NCBI GenBank assembly: GCA_034506255.1
Contig: JAPDPX010000002.1
Coordinates: forward strand, 585,438 to 649,437
DNA: 64,000 bases
Reading direction: 5' to 3'
From: a candidate division KSB1 bacterium
GTDB lineage: Bacteria; Zhuqueibacterota; Zhuqueibacteria; Zhuqueibacterales; Zhuqueibacteraceae
Shown: piece by piece, positions 55,465-64,000 of the stretch
How the letters are laid out: each line of letters begins with the position of its first letter
Position numbering within the stretch: the first letter of the stretch is position 1
Notes under the pieces: generated by a model
Told to the model about the DNA's origin: nothing
Database searches by the model: none
Seen by the model: only the letters and a program-made list of their open reading frames with translations
Program-made: the position numbers and the translations under genes

Positions 55465-55518
55465 CGCAGCCCTGCACGCCACACTCTCATTGGCGGCGGT
55501 GCAGGGCTGCGCTTTTTT
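55465..55518 (+). terminator. Strong intrinsic terminator of the dcw cluster
   Basis: CGCAGCCCTGCAC (55465-55477) and GTGCAGGGCTGCG (55499-55511) form a perfect 13-bp stem, with further GCC/GGC pairing inside the loop, followed by CTTTTTT. It lies 75 bases after the ftsZ stop. The remaining 200 bases before the next gene contain a TTGACA at 55670 without a clear -10 box. Confidence 0.92.
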
Positions 55519-55716
55519 ACTCTCGCATGAACGAATTCTTGTCCCTTCGAAATTGCAGCCTTTTCTGGGAAAGGTCGCAGCAACGGCGGGGCCGCGGCAT
55601 TGCGAATCTCAGCGTCTCACCGTGCTCGAAATTTTGGAAGTCTCGGTTCCGCCGGGGATGGAACTTTTGTTGACAAACACGAATGAGTGGTTCCTACGCA
55701 AAAACGGTAAATCATC

Positions 55717-56706
55717 ATGCCCGCACAACCGAATCCCCATCGCTATCAAGAAATGACCTATCGCCGCTGCGGCCGCAGCGGCCTGAAGCTGCCCGCGATT
55801 TCTCTCGGCCTGTGGCACAACGCCGGCGATGTCGATCCGCTGGAAAACACCCGTGCGCTGGTGCGGCTGGCATTTGACCACGGCATCACGCATTTCGACC
55901 TGGCCAACAACTACGGCCCGCCGCCGGGTTCCGCCGAGCGCAACTTCGGCAGAATTCTCAAAGAAGATCTCGCCGCCCATCGCGACGAGATGATCATTTC
56001 CACCAAGGCCGGCTACCTCATGTGGCCGGGCCCCTATGGCGAGTGGGGCTCGCGCAAGCATCTGCTGGCAAGCCTCGATCAGAGCCTCCAGCGCATGGGC
56101 CTGGAGTACGTCGATATTTTCTACAGCCACCGCCCGGATCCCGAAACCCCACTGGAAGAAACCATGATGGCACTGGCTCACGCCGTGCGCCAGGGCAAGG
56201 CACTGTACGTCGGCATCTCCAACTACAACACCGAGCAAACCCGCCGCGCGATCGAAATGCTGCGCGCCCTCGGCACCCCGTGTTTGATTCACCAGCCGGT
56301 GTACAACATGTTCAATCGCTGGGTGGAGGAAAGCCTGCTCGCACTGCTGGCGGAGCAGGGCGTCGGCTGCATTCCCTTTTCGCCGCTGGCCCAGGGTCTG
56401 CTCAGCTCGCGCTATTTGTCCGGCATTCCTGCGGATTCCCGCGCCGCCAGACCCACGGGCTTTTTGCGCAAGGAGCAAGTCACTGCCGAAAAAATCGAAA
56501 AAGCGAAAAAGCTGAATGAACTGGCGCAGCAACGCGGCCAGACGCTGGCGCAAATGGCGCTGGCGTGGATTCTGCGCCAACCGGCGGTGACCGCGGTGCT
56601 CATCGGCGCCAGCCGGCCGGAACAGTTGCAGGAGAATCTCCTCGCCCTGCAAAATCTCAACTTCTCCACCACAGAATTGCAGGCGATCGATGCGATCCTG
56701 GCGTGA
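55717..56706 (+). CDS. Aldo/keto reductase, L-glyceraldehyde-3-phosphate reductase (YghZ) type
   Basis: NADPH-dependent aldehyde reductase of 329 residues. The catalytic tetrad is visible as D and Y in FDLANNYGPPPGSAE, K in STKAGYLMWPGPYG and H in IFYSHRPDPETP. GISNYNTEQ and IPFSPLAQGLLSSRYL are typical of the YghZ/KvBeta-like group, which detoxifies L-glyceraldehyde 3-phosphate or methylglyoxal. It precedes sugar-degradation genes; the physiological substrate is inference. Confidence 0.85.
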   Translation: MPAQPNPHRYQEMTYRRCGRSGLKLPAISLGLWHNAGDVDPLENTRALVRLAFDHGITHFDLANNYGPPPGSAERNFGRILKEDLAAHRDEMIISTKAGYLMWPGPYGEWGSRKHLLASLDQSLQRMGLEYVDIFYSHRPDPETPLEETMMALAHAVRQGKALYVGISNYNTEQTRRAIEMLRALGTPCLIHQPVYNMFNRWVEESLLALLAEQGVGCIPFSPLAQGLLSSRYLSGIPADSRAARPTGFLRKEQVTAEKIEKAKKLNELAQQRGQTLAQMALAWILRQPAVTAVLIGASRPEQLQENLLALQNLNFSTTELQAIDAILA

Positions 56707-56867
56707 GCCCTTGCTGTTTGTCCAAAATCACAGCCTTTGGGCAAAGTACTCCTGCCCAGGCCGGGCCGGCGCAGGCGGGACCCCGGCGTTTCTGCCGGGC
56801 TGCCAACTTCGGCCCGGCCGGGGCGGGAACATTACCGGCCAGACGCCTGCCATCACTGGAGCCCCAC

Positions 56868-59453
56868 ATGCGATTGGCAAGACGACGGCGCGTTGCCGTG
56901 CCGGCAGCGCTGGTTTTGACAATGCTTTTTTCCGCGTGCGAGCAACCGGGGGGATTCCGCGCCATGCAACTCGATCAAGGCTGGCAGTTCCGGCAGGCTG
57001 GTGCGGAGAAATGGCACCCCGCGCAGGTGCCGGGTGAGGTGCACACCGATCTGCTGCGCCAGGGTTTGATTGCAGACCCGTTCTATCGTGATAACGAGGG
57101 CAAATTGCAGTGGATCGGCAAAACCGACTGGGAATATCAGACTCGCTTCACGCTTCCCACCAGCCTGTGGCAGCACGAAAACCTCGATCTGGTGTTCCCG
57201 GGATTGGACACCTACGCCGACGTCTTTGTGAATGACTCACGGCTTCTGTGTGCGGACAACATGTTCCGCGAGTGGCGTGTGCCCTGCAAATCCCGCCTGC
57301 GCCCCGGCGAAAACACGCTGCGCGTGTATTTCCGCTCGCCCATCACCACCGTACTGCCGCGCATGGCACGCCTGCCCTATCAACGACCCGCCTCCAACGA
57401 TCAGGGCGAGAAGACCAGCCCCTACACCCGCAAGGCGCCCTATCATTTTGGCTGGGATTGGGGCCCGCGCTTTGTCACCTGTGGAATCTGGCAGCCCGTG
57501 CGGCTGGAGGCCTGGGATGGCGCCCGCCTGGTTGATTGGCATATCATCCAAAATCAACTCACCGAAAAGAGTGCACGGCTCACCGCGGCGTTCGAGATTC
57601 ATGCCACGCGGCCGCAACAGGTCGAGATCAGAATTGCCTCGGCAGAGAACGCTTTTGCGCCGCAGACCATCCGTTGCGAGCTGACCCCCGGCGTGCAAAC
57701 GCACCGTCTGGACTTCACCATTGCGAACCCGCGGCTGTGGTGGCCCAACGGCATGGGTGAGCAACCGTTGTACACGGTTCACGCACAGTTGCGGGCAGGC
57801 GGCAAACGCCTCGGCGAGGTGGTCCGCCGCATCGGCCTGCGCACGGTGGAGTTGTGGCAGCAGCCCGATGCCTGGGGCCGCAGTTTCGAATTCGTCGTCA
57901 ATGGTGTGCCGGTTTTTGCCAAGGGCGGCAACTGGATTCCCGCCGACAATTTCCTGAATCGCGTCGATGCGGCGCGCTATGCGCATTTGCTGCACTCTGT
58001 GAAAGAGGCCAACATGAACATGCTGCGGGTGTGGGGCGGCGGCATCTACGAAAACGAAAAATTTTATGAGCTGTGCGATGAACTGGGCCTGATGGTGTGG
58101 CAGGATTTCATGTTTGCCTGTTCGATGTATCCGGCACAACCGGCGGACCTGGCCAACCTCGAGCAGGAAGCGATTCATCAGGTGAAGCGGCTGCGCAATC
58201 ATCCCAGCCTCGTGTTGTGGTGCGGCAACAACGAAGTCGAAGTCGCCTGGAAGGGCTGGGGCTGGCAGCAACAATATCCCGACTCGCTGTGGCAGGATTA
58301 TCTGAAAATTTTCCATGACGTGTTGCCCAAAGTGTGCGCCACCCATGACCCCACGCGGCCCTACTGGCCCAGTTCGCCGACCTCCTACAACCAGGAAGAC
58401 TGGCCCGGCTCGCCCAATTCTGGTGACATGCATTATTGGGGCGTGTGGCACGGCGCCGCGCCCTTCACCGCCTATTTGCAGCAAACCCCGCGCTTCATGA
58501 GCGAATACGGCTTCCAATCCTTCCCGCAGTTCGCGACGGTCAGGCAATTCGCGCTCCCGGAGGATTACGATCTGGCTTCACCGGTGATGCTGACCCACCA
58601 AAAACACAGCCGCGGCAATGAACTGATCCGCACCTACATGCTGCGCGAGTTTCCCGAACCCAAAGATTTTGCGGCTTTTTTGTACCTCAGTCAGATCGTG
58701 CAGGCCGATGGCCTCAAGCTCGGCACGGAACATCTGCGCCGGCTGCGCCCGCGTTGCATGGGCGCGCTGTACTGGCAGATCAACGATTGCTGGCCGGTGG
58801 CTTCGTGGTCCTCGATCGATTATTACGGCCGGTGGAAGGCACTGCATTACTTCGCCCGCCGCTTCTTCAGTCCGATTCTCGTCAGCCCGCACCTTGACAG
58901 CACAAAAGTCGACGTATATCTCGTTTCGGACGAGCGCGCGCCGATGGCGGCAACGCTGCATCTCAGCCTGATCGAATTCAACGGCCGGGTTTTGCGGCAG
59001 GAGGAAAAGCCGGTGTGGGTGAGAGCCTCGAGCAGCGCGAACTACTTCACCTGTGACAAACGGGAATGGCTGCCGGCCGGGGAGGAAAACCGCGCCTTCC
59101 TGCTTGCCGAGCTGCGCGCCGCCAACGGGGAAGTCCTGTCATCGAACACGCTGCTTTTCAAGCCGGTGAAGGACCTGCGGCTGCCCTCGCCGCAAATCCG
59201 CACGCAGGTGACTGCGGCCGCGAACGGCTTTCAAATCACGCTGGCCGCGGATCAATTTGCCAGCCATGTCTTCCTCACCACGGATGCGTGTGAGGGATTT
59301 TTCACCGACAACTATTTTCATCTCGTGCCGGGGCGGCCGGTGACCGTCGCGTTTCAAACCAAGGAAAGCATCACACCGGCCGATTTCGAGCGCAGCCTGC
59401 AGGTGAGCTCGCTGACTGACGCCTTTGCTGCGCCGCTCGCCCGCCCGGAATGA
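56868..59453 (+). CDS. Beta-mannosidase (GH2) lipoprotein
   Basis: 861 residues. The N-terminus (VPAALVLTMLFSAC) is a lipoprotein signal with lipidated C24, so the enzyme is anchored in the periplasm or on the surface. The GH2 domains follow: a sugar-binding domain (QVPGEVHTDLLRQGLI), immunoglobulin-like domain and TIM barrel. The acid/base is E456 in WCGNNEVEVAWKG and the nucleophile E546 in RFMSEYGFQSFPQ; both motifs are typical of beta-mannosidases that remove terminal mannose from beta-mannosides. I chose ATG 56868, directly before the signal. manA downstream would process the released mannose after phosphorylation. Confidence 0.88.
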   Translation: MRLARRRRVAVPAALVLTMLFSACEQPGGFRAMQLDQGWQFRQAGAEKWHPAQVPGEVHTDLLRQGLIADPFYRDNEGKLQWIGKTDWEYQTRFTLPTSLWQHENLDLVFPGLDTYADVFVNDSRLLCADNMFREWRVPCKSRLRPGENTLRVYFRSPITTVLPRMARLPYQRPASNDQGEKTSPYTRKAPYHFGWDWGPRFVTCGIWQPVRLEAWDGARLVDWHIIQNQLTEKSARLTAAFEIHATRPQQVEIRIASAENAFAPQTIRCELTPGVQTHRLDFTIANPRLWWPNGMGEQPLYTVHAQLRAGGKRLGEVVRRIGLRTVELWQQPDAWGRSFEFVVNGVPVFAKGGNWIPADNFLNRVDAARYAHLLHSVKEANMNMLRVWGGGIYENEKFYELCDELGLMVWQDFMFACSMYPAQPADLANLEQEAIHQVKRLRNHPSLVLWCGNNEVEVAWKGWGWQQQYPDSLWQDYLKIFHDVLPKVCATHDPTRPYWPSSPTSYNQEDWPGSPNSGDMHYWGVWHGAAPFTAYLQQTPRFMSEYGFQSFPQFATVRQFALPEDYDLASPVMLTHQKHSRGNELIRTYMLREFPEPKDFAAFLYLSQIVQADGLKLGTEHLRRLRPRCMGALYWQINDCWPVASWSSIDYYGRWKALHYFARRFFSPILVSPHLDSTKVDVYLVSDERAPMAATLHLSLIEFNGRVLRQEEKPVWVRASSSANYFTCDKREWLPAGEENRAFLLAELRAANGEVLSSNTLLFKPVKDLRLPSPQIRTQVTAAANGFQITLAADQFASHVFLTTDACEGFFTDNYFHLVPGRPVTVAFQTKESITPADFERSLQVSSLTDAFAAPLARPE

Positions 59454-59541
59454 GCTGTGCCCTCTCTTGTTTTTGATGCTGGAACTCTGCCGCCAAGCGC
59501 CGCAGTGGCTCAAATGTCCGCAACTGCCACGAAAGCGAAAT

Positions 59542-59574
59542 CCCACGGAAATGGTTTTGGGCTGTTTTCGTGGG
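59542..59574 (+). terminator. Terminator-like hairpin after the beta-mannosidase gene
   Basis: CCCACGGAAA (59542-59551) pairs with TTTTCGTGGG (59565-59574), a 10-bp stem with one wobble, followed by AGCTTTATTTT. It lies about 90 bases after the stop codon. Confidence 0.45.
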
Positions 59575-59734
59575 AGCTTTATTTTGTGGGAGAAAAACTC
59601 AAGTCGGGCGCCGCGCTCACCCGATGACCCGTCTCGCCAAAAATCCTCTCTGAAATAAAAAACCCATTTGCTATCTTGCCGGTGGCAAAGTCTCTTCCAT
59701 TTTGTGATTTTCATTTCTTTGAGGACGGCAACTG

Positions 59735-60727
59735 ATGGCGAACTCCCTGTATCCTCTGACTTTTGCTCCCGTGTTGAAACAGTATCTTTGGGGTGGCCGG
59801 AATCTCGAACGGCTGGGACGCACCCTGCCGCCGCACGGCGTGGTGGCCGAAAGCTGGGAAATCTCCGGCCATCCCAACGGCGTGACGGCTGTTGACAACG
59901 GGCCGTTCGCCGGCCGTTTACTCACCGAGCTGCATGCCGAGCTGGGCGTGGATTTGATTGGCCGCAACTGTGCCTGGGCGCAGGCGCGACACAAATTCCC
60001 CCTGCTCATCAAATTGCTGGATGCCAAGCTGCCGCTCTCGGTGCAGGTGCATCCCGACGACGATTTCGCGCGCACGCATGAAGGCAACGAGCTGGGCAAA
60101 ACCGAGATGTGGGTCGTGCTGCAGGCGGTGCCGAATGCCGAGTTGATTCTCGGCGTCAAAGCCGGTACCACGCCCGCGGCTTTTCGCCAGGCCGCGGTAG
60201 AGGGGCGGTTGGAGCCGTTCCTGCACCGGCTGCCGGTCAAGGCGGGCGATCATGTCTGCGTGCCCGCCGGTTCGCTGCATGCCATCATGGGCGGCTTGTT
60301 GATTGCTGAAATTCAGCAGAATTCCGACACCACCTATCGCGTGTATGATTGGAACCGTGTCGGCGACGACGGCCGGCCGCGGCCGCTGCATCTCGACAAG
60401 GCGATGGCCGTGATCAACTTTGCCCAAGTCGAGCCGCGCCTGCAGCCCGCCGAGCGAATTGCCGGGCACAACGGCGTGCAGCGCTGGCGGTTGTGCGCGA
60501 ATCGATACTTCGTGACCGAGCGCGTGGAAATGCCCGCGGGCGCGACTTTCACCGGCGCCTGCACCGGCGAGAGTTTGGAAATTTGGGGTGTGATTGCCGG
60601 CACGGCCCGCATCAATCACGTGACGCTCACCGCCGTGCGCTTCGCCTTGTTGCCCGCGATGCTGGGCGAGTTTGCCGTCACCACTGCGGGCGGCGCCACT
60701 TTGCTGCGCATTTATGTGGGAGCATGA
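59735..60727 (+). CDS. manA: Mannose-6-phosphate isomerase, type I
   Basis: Zinc enzyme that converts mannose 6-phosphate to fructose 6-phosphate. 330 residues of the class I cupin type. Metal ligands are in VQVHPDDDFA, GKTEMWVVL and PAGSLHAIMGG; LKQYLWGGRNL opens the protein. Together with the upstream beta-mannosidase it suggests mannan or mannoside use. No kinase gene is adjacent. Confidence 0.93.
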   Translation: MANSLYPLTFAPVLKQYLWGGRNLERLGRTLPPHGVVAESWEISGHPNGVTAVDNGPFAGRLLTELHAELGVDLIGRNCAWAQARHKFPLLIKLLDAKLPLSVQVHPDDDFARTHEGNELGKTEMWVVLQAVPNAELILGVKAGTTPAAFRQAAVEGRLEPFLHRLPVKAGDHVCVPAGSLHAIMGGLLIAEIQQNSDTTYRVYDWNRVGDDGRPRPLHLDKAMAVINFAQVEPRLQPAERIAGHNGVQRWRLCANRYFVTERVEMPAGATFTGACTGESLEIWGVIAGTARINHVTLTAVRFALLPAMLGEFAVTTAGGATLLRIYVGA

Positions 60728-60877
60728 AAAATGCCACGCGTATTCTCTTCCCGGCGTTGTTTTGCGCCGTGCCCGCGACGCTGTCCCGCCAGAAAAATTT
60801 CCATGCTTCATGCTTTGCCGTTTGGCAGATCGCTTCTGATCAGATCGTTCTGTGCAATCCTTTCCGGAGGCTGAGCC

Positions 60878-61291
60878 ATGTCCTTCAGTATCAGACGCGT
60901 TGACTACTTTTATGCGACGGTCAAAGATCAGCCGGGCGAGGCTTACAAACTGCTCTCCCAACTCGCGGCTTTGGGTGTCAATTTGCTCGCCTTTTCCGCG
61001 ATTCCCACCGGCCCGATGCGCACCCAACTCACGCTGTTTCCCGAGCACACGCCGCACCTGCTGGAGGCGGCGCGCAAAGCCGGCTTCAGCCTGGATGGCC
61101 CGCATCGCGCCCTGCTGGTGCAGGGGGACGATAAACTGGGCGCGCTCGCCGAAGTGCATGAAAAGCTCTATGAAGCCAATGTCAACATCTATGCCTCCAG
61201 CGGTGTTTCCGATGGCCGGGGCAGCTATGGCTACGTCATTTACGTCAGACCGGAAGAGTACGAAGCCGCGGCCAAAGCTCTGGGGCTGTGA
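60878..61291 (+). CDS. ACT-domain-like protein
   Basis: 137 residues that look like two ACT-type regulatory units: ATVKDQPGEAYKLLSQLAAL near the N-terminus and VQGDDKLGALAEVHEKLYEA in the second half, followed by a glycine-rich segment. ACT domains usually bind amino acids. No enzyme domain is attached and no amino-acid gene lies nearby, so the ligand and partner are unknown. CCGGAGG precedes the ATG. Confidence 0.65.
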   Translation: MSFSIRRVDYFYATVKDQPGEAYKLLSQLAALGVNLLAFSAIPTGPMRTQLTLFPEHTPHLLEAARKAGFSLDGPHRALLVQGDDKLGALAEVHEKLYEANVNIYASSGVSDGRGSYGYVIYVRPEEYEAAAKALGL

Positions 61292-61419
61292 GGCAGCGAG
61301 TTCGGGTGTTTTGCCCAAAGCGAAAGCGCCGCAACCTTCGTGGTCGATCAACTCACGCGCCGCTGACTGGCTGCGCACGGTGAGGGTGGAGAGTCTATTC
61401 CCTGCGGTGGGAGTTTCTC

Positions 61420-62388
61420 ATGTTGTTCGATTTGCCTCTCGATCAGCTTCAATCCTATCGGCCGGAGCGCAGCGAGCCGCCGGACTTTGAAGCCTTCTGG
61501 CAGGAGACACTGCTGCAAGCGCAGCGCTTTCCGCTGCACGCCACGTTCGAGCCGGTCGACTCCGGCTTGCGTTTGGTTGAAACCTACGATGTCACGTTCA
61601 ACGGATTTGGCGGGCAGCCGATCAAGGGCTGGCTGATCTTGCCGCGCGAACGCAGCGCGGCTTTGCCGTGCGTGGTCGAGTACATCGGCTACGGTGGCGG
61701 CCGCGGCATGCCGCTGGATTGGCTGTTGTGGAGTAATGCCGGTTATGCGCATTTCATCATGGACACGCGCGGCCAGGGCAGCGTCTGGCGCAAAGGCGAT
61801 ACGCCTGATCTCGAACCAGCAGGCTCAAATCCCCACCATCCCGGCTTCATGACGCGCGGTATACTCGCTCCGCACAACTACTACTATCGCCGCCTCTTCA
61901 CCGATGCCGTGCGGGCGGTCGAAGCGGCAGCCTCGCATCCCGCGATTGACGGATCACGTCTGGCAGTTACCGGTGGCAGCCAGGGCGGCGGCATCGCGCT
62001 GGCGGTGGCGGGACTGGTACCGAGCCTGGCCGCGGTGATGCCGGATGTTCCTTTTCTCTGCCACGTTCGCCGCGCCACCGAAATCGTGGATACTTTTCCC
62101 TATCAGGAAATCGCCAAGTTCTGCCAGGTGCATCGCGACCACAGCGAAACGGTGTTTCGGACATTGTCTTATTTCGATGGCCTCAATTTCGCGGTACGGG
62201 CAGCCAGCCCGGCGCTTTTTTCGGTGGGATTGATGGATGAGATTTGCCCGCCTTCCACGGTGTTTGCCGCCTACAATCACTATGCGGGCGCGAAGCAGAT
62301 CAAGATTTGGCCTTACAACCATCACGAAGGCGGGGAAAGTTTTCAAGCGTTGGAGAAACTGCGCTTTCTTGCCGCGCGGTGGCGCTGA
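61420..62388 (+). CDS. Acetylxylan esterase / cephalosporin C deacetylase family (CE7)
   Basis: Removes acetyl groups from short xylan- or mannan-derived sugars. 322 residues with the alpha/beta-hydrolase triad S187 (VTGGSQGGG), D273 (GLMDEICPP) and H302 (YNHHEGGE), at spacings that match characterised CE7 enzymes. The N-terminus ([19 protein letters not shown]) is also typical. There is no signal peptide, so it probably acts inside the cell on imported oligosaccharides. Confidence 0.9.
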   Translation: MLFDLPLDQLQSYRPERSEPPDFEAFWQETLLQAQRFPLHATFEPVDSGLRLVETYDVTFNGFGGQPIKGWLILPRERSAALPCVVEYIGYGGGRGMPLDWLLWSNAGYAHFIMDTRGQGSVWRKGDTPDLEPAGSNPHHPGFMTRGILAPHNYYYRRLFTDAVRAVEAAASHPAIDGSRLAVTGGSQGGGIALAVAGLVPSLAAVMPDVPFLCHVRRATEIVDTFPYQEIAKFCQVHRDHSETVFRTLSYFDGLNFAVRAASPALFSVGLMDEICPPSTVFAAYNHYAGAKQIKIWPYNHHEGGESFQALEKLRFLAARWR

Positions 62389-62539
62389 GGAACGGTTCGG
62401 CCGGCGGAGTTGTTCGTCAACAGCATTGACCACTTCTCGGTGTTTTTGCCCTTCCCAACCTCGATGACGAGGAATGAAGCCCGGTTCGCCGCGGTCGTGA
62501 AAAACCGGCCAGCGTCTGCGCTGGGCAGACGTCGCCGCC

Positions 62540-63603
62540 TCAAGCAACTTCGAAAAGCTCATCGAGCATGGCGAGATAATTTTCCGGCGGCACATAGCTG
62601 GGAATGGAATTCCCCGAGCCGAGCGCATAGCGGCCGCGGCGGCCACAGGTTTCAATTAGAAAGCGGGCATGCCGGCGCACTTCCTGCGGCGAGTCGCCGG
62701 CCAGCCGGTTGACATCCATGCCGCCCAACACCGCGATGCGATCGCCGTAGCGCGCCTGAAAATCCTGCACCGGAATGATCAAATCCTCGAACGAATGCTT
62801 GCCATCGATGCCCACCTCTTCAATCAAGTCGGACATGATTTTTTCGAGCTGGCCGCAGGAATGTAGAAAGTAAGGCAGTCCCCGGGCATGCGCCATGGCC
62901 GCAAAGCGTTTGTGCCAGGGCAGAATCAGTTCCCGCAGCGTTTGCGGCGAAACCAGTGTGGCCGTGCGAAACCCCATGTCATCGCCGGGAAAGATTGCAA
63001 TCAAGCGCTCGAGGCCGAGTACCTGTTCATAGAATCCCACCATCAACTGGCCGAGGCGGTCGGCAATCGCCTTGACCAAATCCGGCGCTTCATAGAGCGC
63101 GTGACAAAGCCCTTCCAGCGACATGATCCAGGACAAGTGTTCGAACACGCCGCCGCCATGCGAGACGATCATGCCCATGCCTTCCGGCAGATGCGCATTG
63201 AGGTATTCGAAGGGAAAAAAATCCATCTCCGCCACGGTGGGCCAGGGATAGCGCTCGAAATCTTCCCAGGTTCGAATCGCGCCCTGGTGTTCATCCGGCC
63301 AGGCTCGGGAATGTACATTTGGTGCGTCGGCAGCGGCAGGTTGCGTTCAATGCGGATGAAGTCATAGCCCAGGCGGTGCCAAAATACGATCAAATTATCC
63401 AAATACGCTTGTTGCGCCGCTCGCTCGGCCGCTTCCGGCACCCAGGTCCGGCCGAGCAGCTCCGTCACGATCGGCCGCATCACGACGTCATCGATGATGT
63501 ACTCCACCAGCGGAGGCCGCGATTGCTGCGCGCGCCCCATCAGCACTGCAATACATTTTTTCGCATCCGGCTGGGGATGACCCAAGGGCAGATGTTTCAG
63601 CAT
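62540..63603 (-). pseudogene. URO-D family methyltransferase-like gene, frameshifted
   Basis: On the minus strand from an ATG at complement 63603 (after GTGGAGCG) the frame reads MLKHLPLGHPQPDAKKCIAV to IPEPG, then loses family sequence. From about 63294-63300 the adjacent frame continues it: DEHQGAIRTWEDFERYPW, MGFRTATLVSPQTLRELILP, HSCGQLEKIM, GIDGKHSFEDLI and VLGGMDVNRL. This is the uroporphyrinogen-decarboxylase superfamily, here of the type related to corrinoid methyltransferases. One base appears to be missing in the CCGG at the junction, so it is either a recent pseudogene or an assembly error; both halves look otherwise intact. Confidence 0.75.
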
Positions 63604-64000
63604 GGAAATTCGCTCCACAATTTGATCGCTCGTTGCGCGACCCGTCTTGCAACCGCAACAACATTCGGTATGGCACAAAATAGAAATTCCTGCCAGAGCG
63701 GCAACTGTTTCCGTGGAAAGCGGGAGGCGGTGTTCTCGCACGGCAGAAGATGAGGGCGGCGTGGATCAGCCGTGCTTGCCCGCAGCCGTGGGGCGGGAGG
63801 AATTCCATGTGGCCAGAAAAACAGGCCGGGGCGATGGTCAAATCCACCCCGGCCTTGGCTGTGTGGGATGAAGGGTATCCACCCGGTGAACCCATCTTGA
63901 AGCTTGCCACAGTAAGAGATATTTTTGAACTTTTTTCAGCGCGCACTTTTGTGGCGACCAGCCGGAAATGGCAACCGAATGGCAATTCAGATAACGGCCC
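63604..64000. other. Right-edge region without a supported gene
   Basis: 397 bases upstream of the URO-D gene. Frames through it (for example 63488-63985 on the minus strand) are not credible. It holds the minus-strand terminator at 63815-63854; the last 80 bases are AT-rich and could carry a promoter. Confidence 0.4.
63815..63854 (-). terminator. Minus-strand intrinsic terminator
   Basis: GGCCGGGG (63824-63831) pairs with CCCCGGCC (63847-63854). On the minus strand the stem is followed by TGTTTTT, so it would end a gene lying to the right of the window. Confidence 0.7.

Overview
The window is GC-rich, gene-dense bacterial chromosome. Several features point to the FCB superphylum, possibly a candidate phylum such as KSB1 or a relative of Calditrichota: a secreted protein ending in a type IX secretion (T9SS) sorting domain, a PorV/PorQ-like outer-membrane protein, a fused alpha-beta 2-oxoacid dehydrogenase E1, two DUF5683-like proteins and a PorV-like/SppA fusion. 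No rRNA or tRNA is visible, so this placement is inference. Several starts are TTG (accC, sucC, sucD, fabH).

Layout. 1-1522 (minus): front half of an EndoQ-like PHP nuclease fused to a UvrD-type helicase, cut by the window edge. 2001-4260: accB-accC-gcvH, the biotin carrier and biotin carboxylase of acetyl-CoA carboxylase plus the lipoyl carrier of glycine cleavage. 4900-14120: a cell-surface block with a PorV-like protein, an M6-type protein whose zinc motif is lost, a metallopeptidase/beta-propeller/barrel protein and two small DUF5683-like proteins. 14147-17296: a Uma2 nuclease and a GTPase/carbamate kinase pair. 17412-17793: first copy of a hairpin-rich repeat. 17925-23450: sucC, sucD, a TonB-dependent receptor and ndk. 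24203-31651: the conserved lipid cluster DUF177-rpmF-plsX-fabH-fabD-fabG-acpP-fabF-rnc. 31736-35198: SppA fused to a barrel-like domain, convergent with a PHP lipoprotein.

35442-39574 is the accessory region and the most interesting part. It is the remnant of a diversity-generating retroelement (DGR). The target is a membrane-anchored caspase (C14)-PEGA-formylglycine-enzyme-fold protein whose last 40 codons are the variable repeat (37397-37516). A template repeat lies at 38121-38240. Across 120 aligned bases they differ at 21 positions, 16 of them template adenines, and A is replaced by G, C and T alike. Between them, the 5' end of avd is joined to the 3' end of the reverse transcriptase gene by an internal deletion that removed the catalytic core. 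The locus therefore looks dead in cis. It is flanked by a second gene with the same 5' end as the target, a fragment of another target-like gene, and the second copy of the dispersed repeat.

39838-41883 (minus): fused E1. 42913-55518: the division and cell-wall (dcw) cluster mraZ-rsmH-ftsL-ftsI-murF-mraY-ftsW-murG-ftsQ-ftsA-ftsZ, with a recognisable MraZ operator in front and a strong terminator behind. murE, murD and murC are missing from their usual slots. 55717-62388: carbohydrate genes (aldo/keto reductase, beta-mannosidase lipoprotein, mannose-6-phosphate isomerase, CE7 acetyl esterase) plus an ACT-like protein, suggesting use of acetylated mannan-type hemicellulose. 62540-63603 (minus): a URO-D family gene broken by a single-base frameshift.
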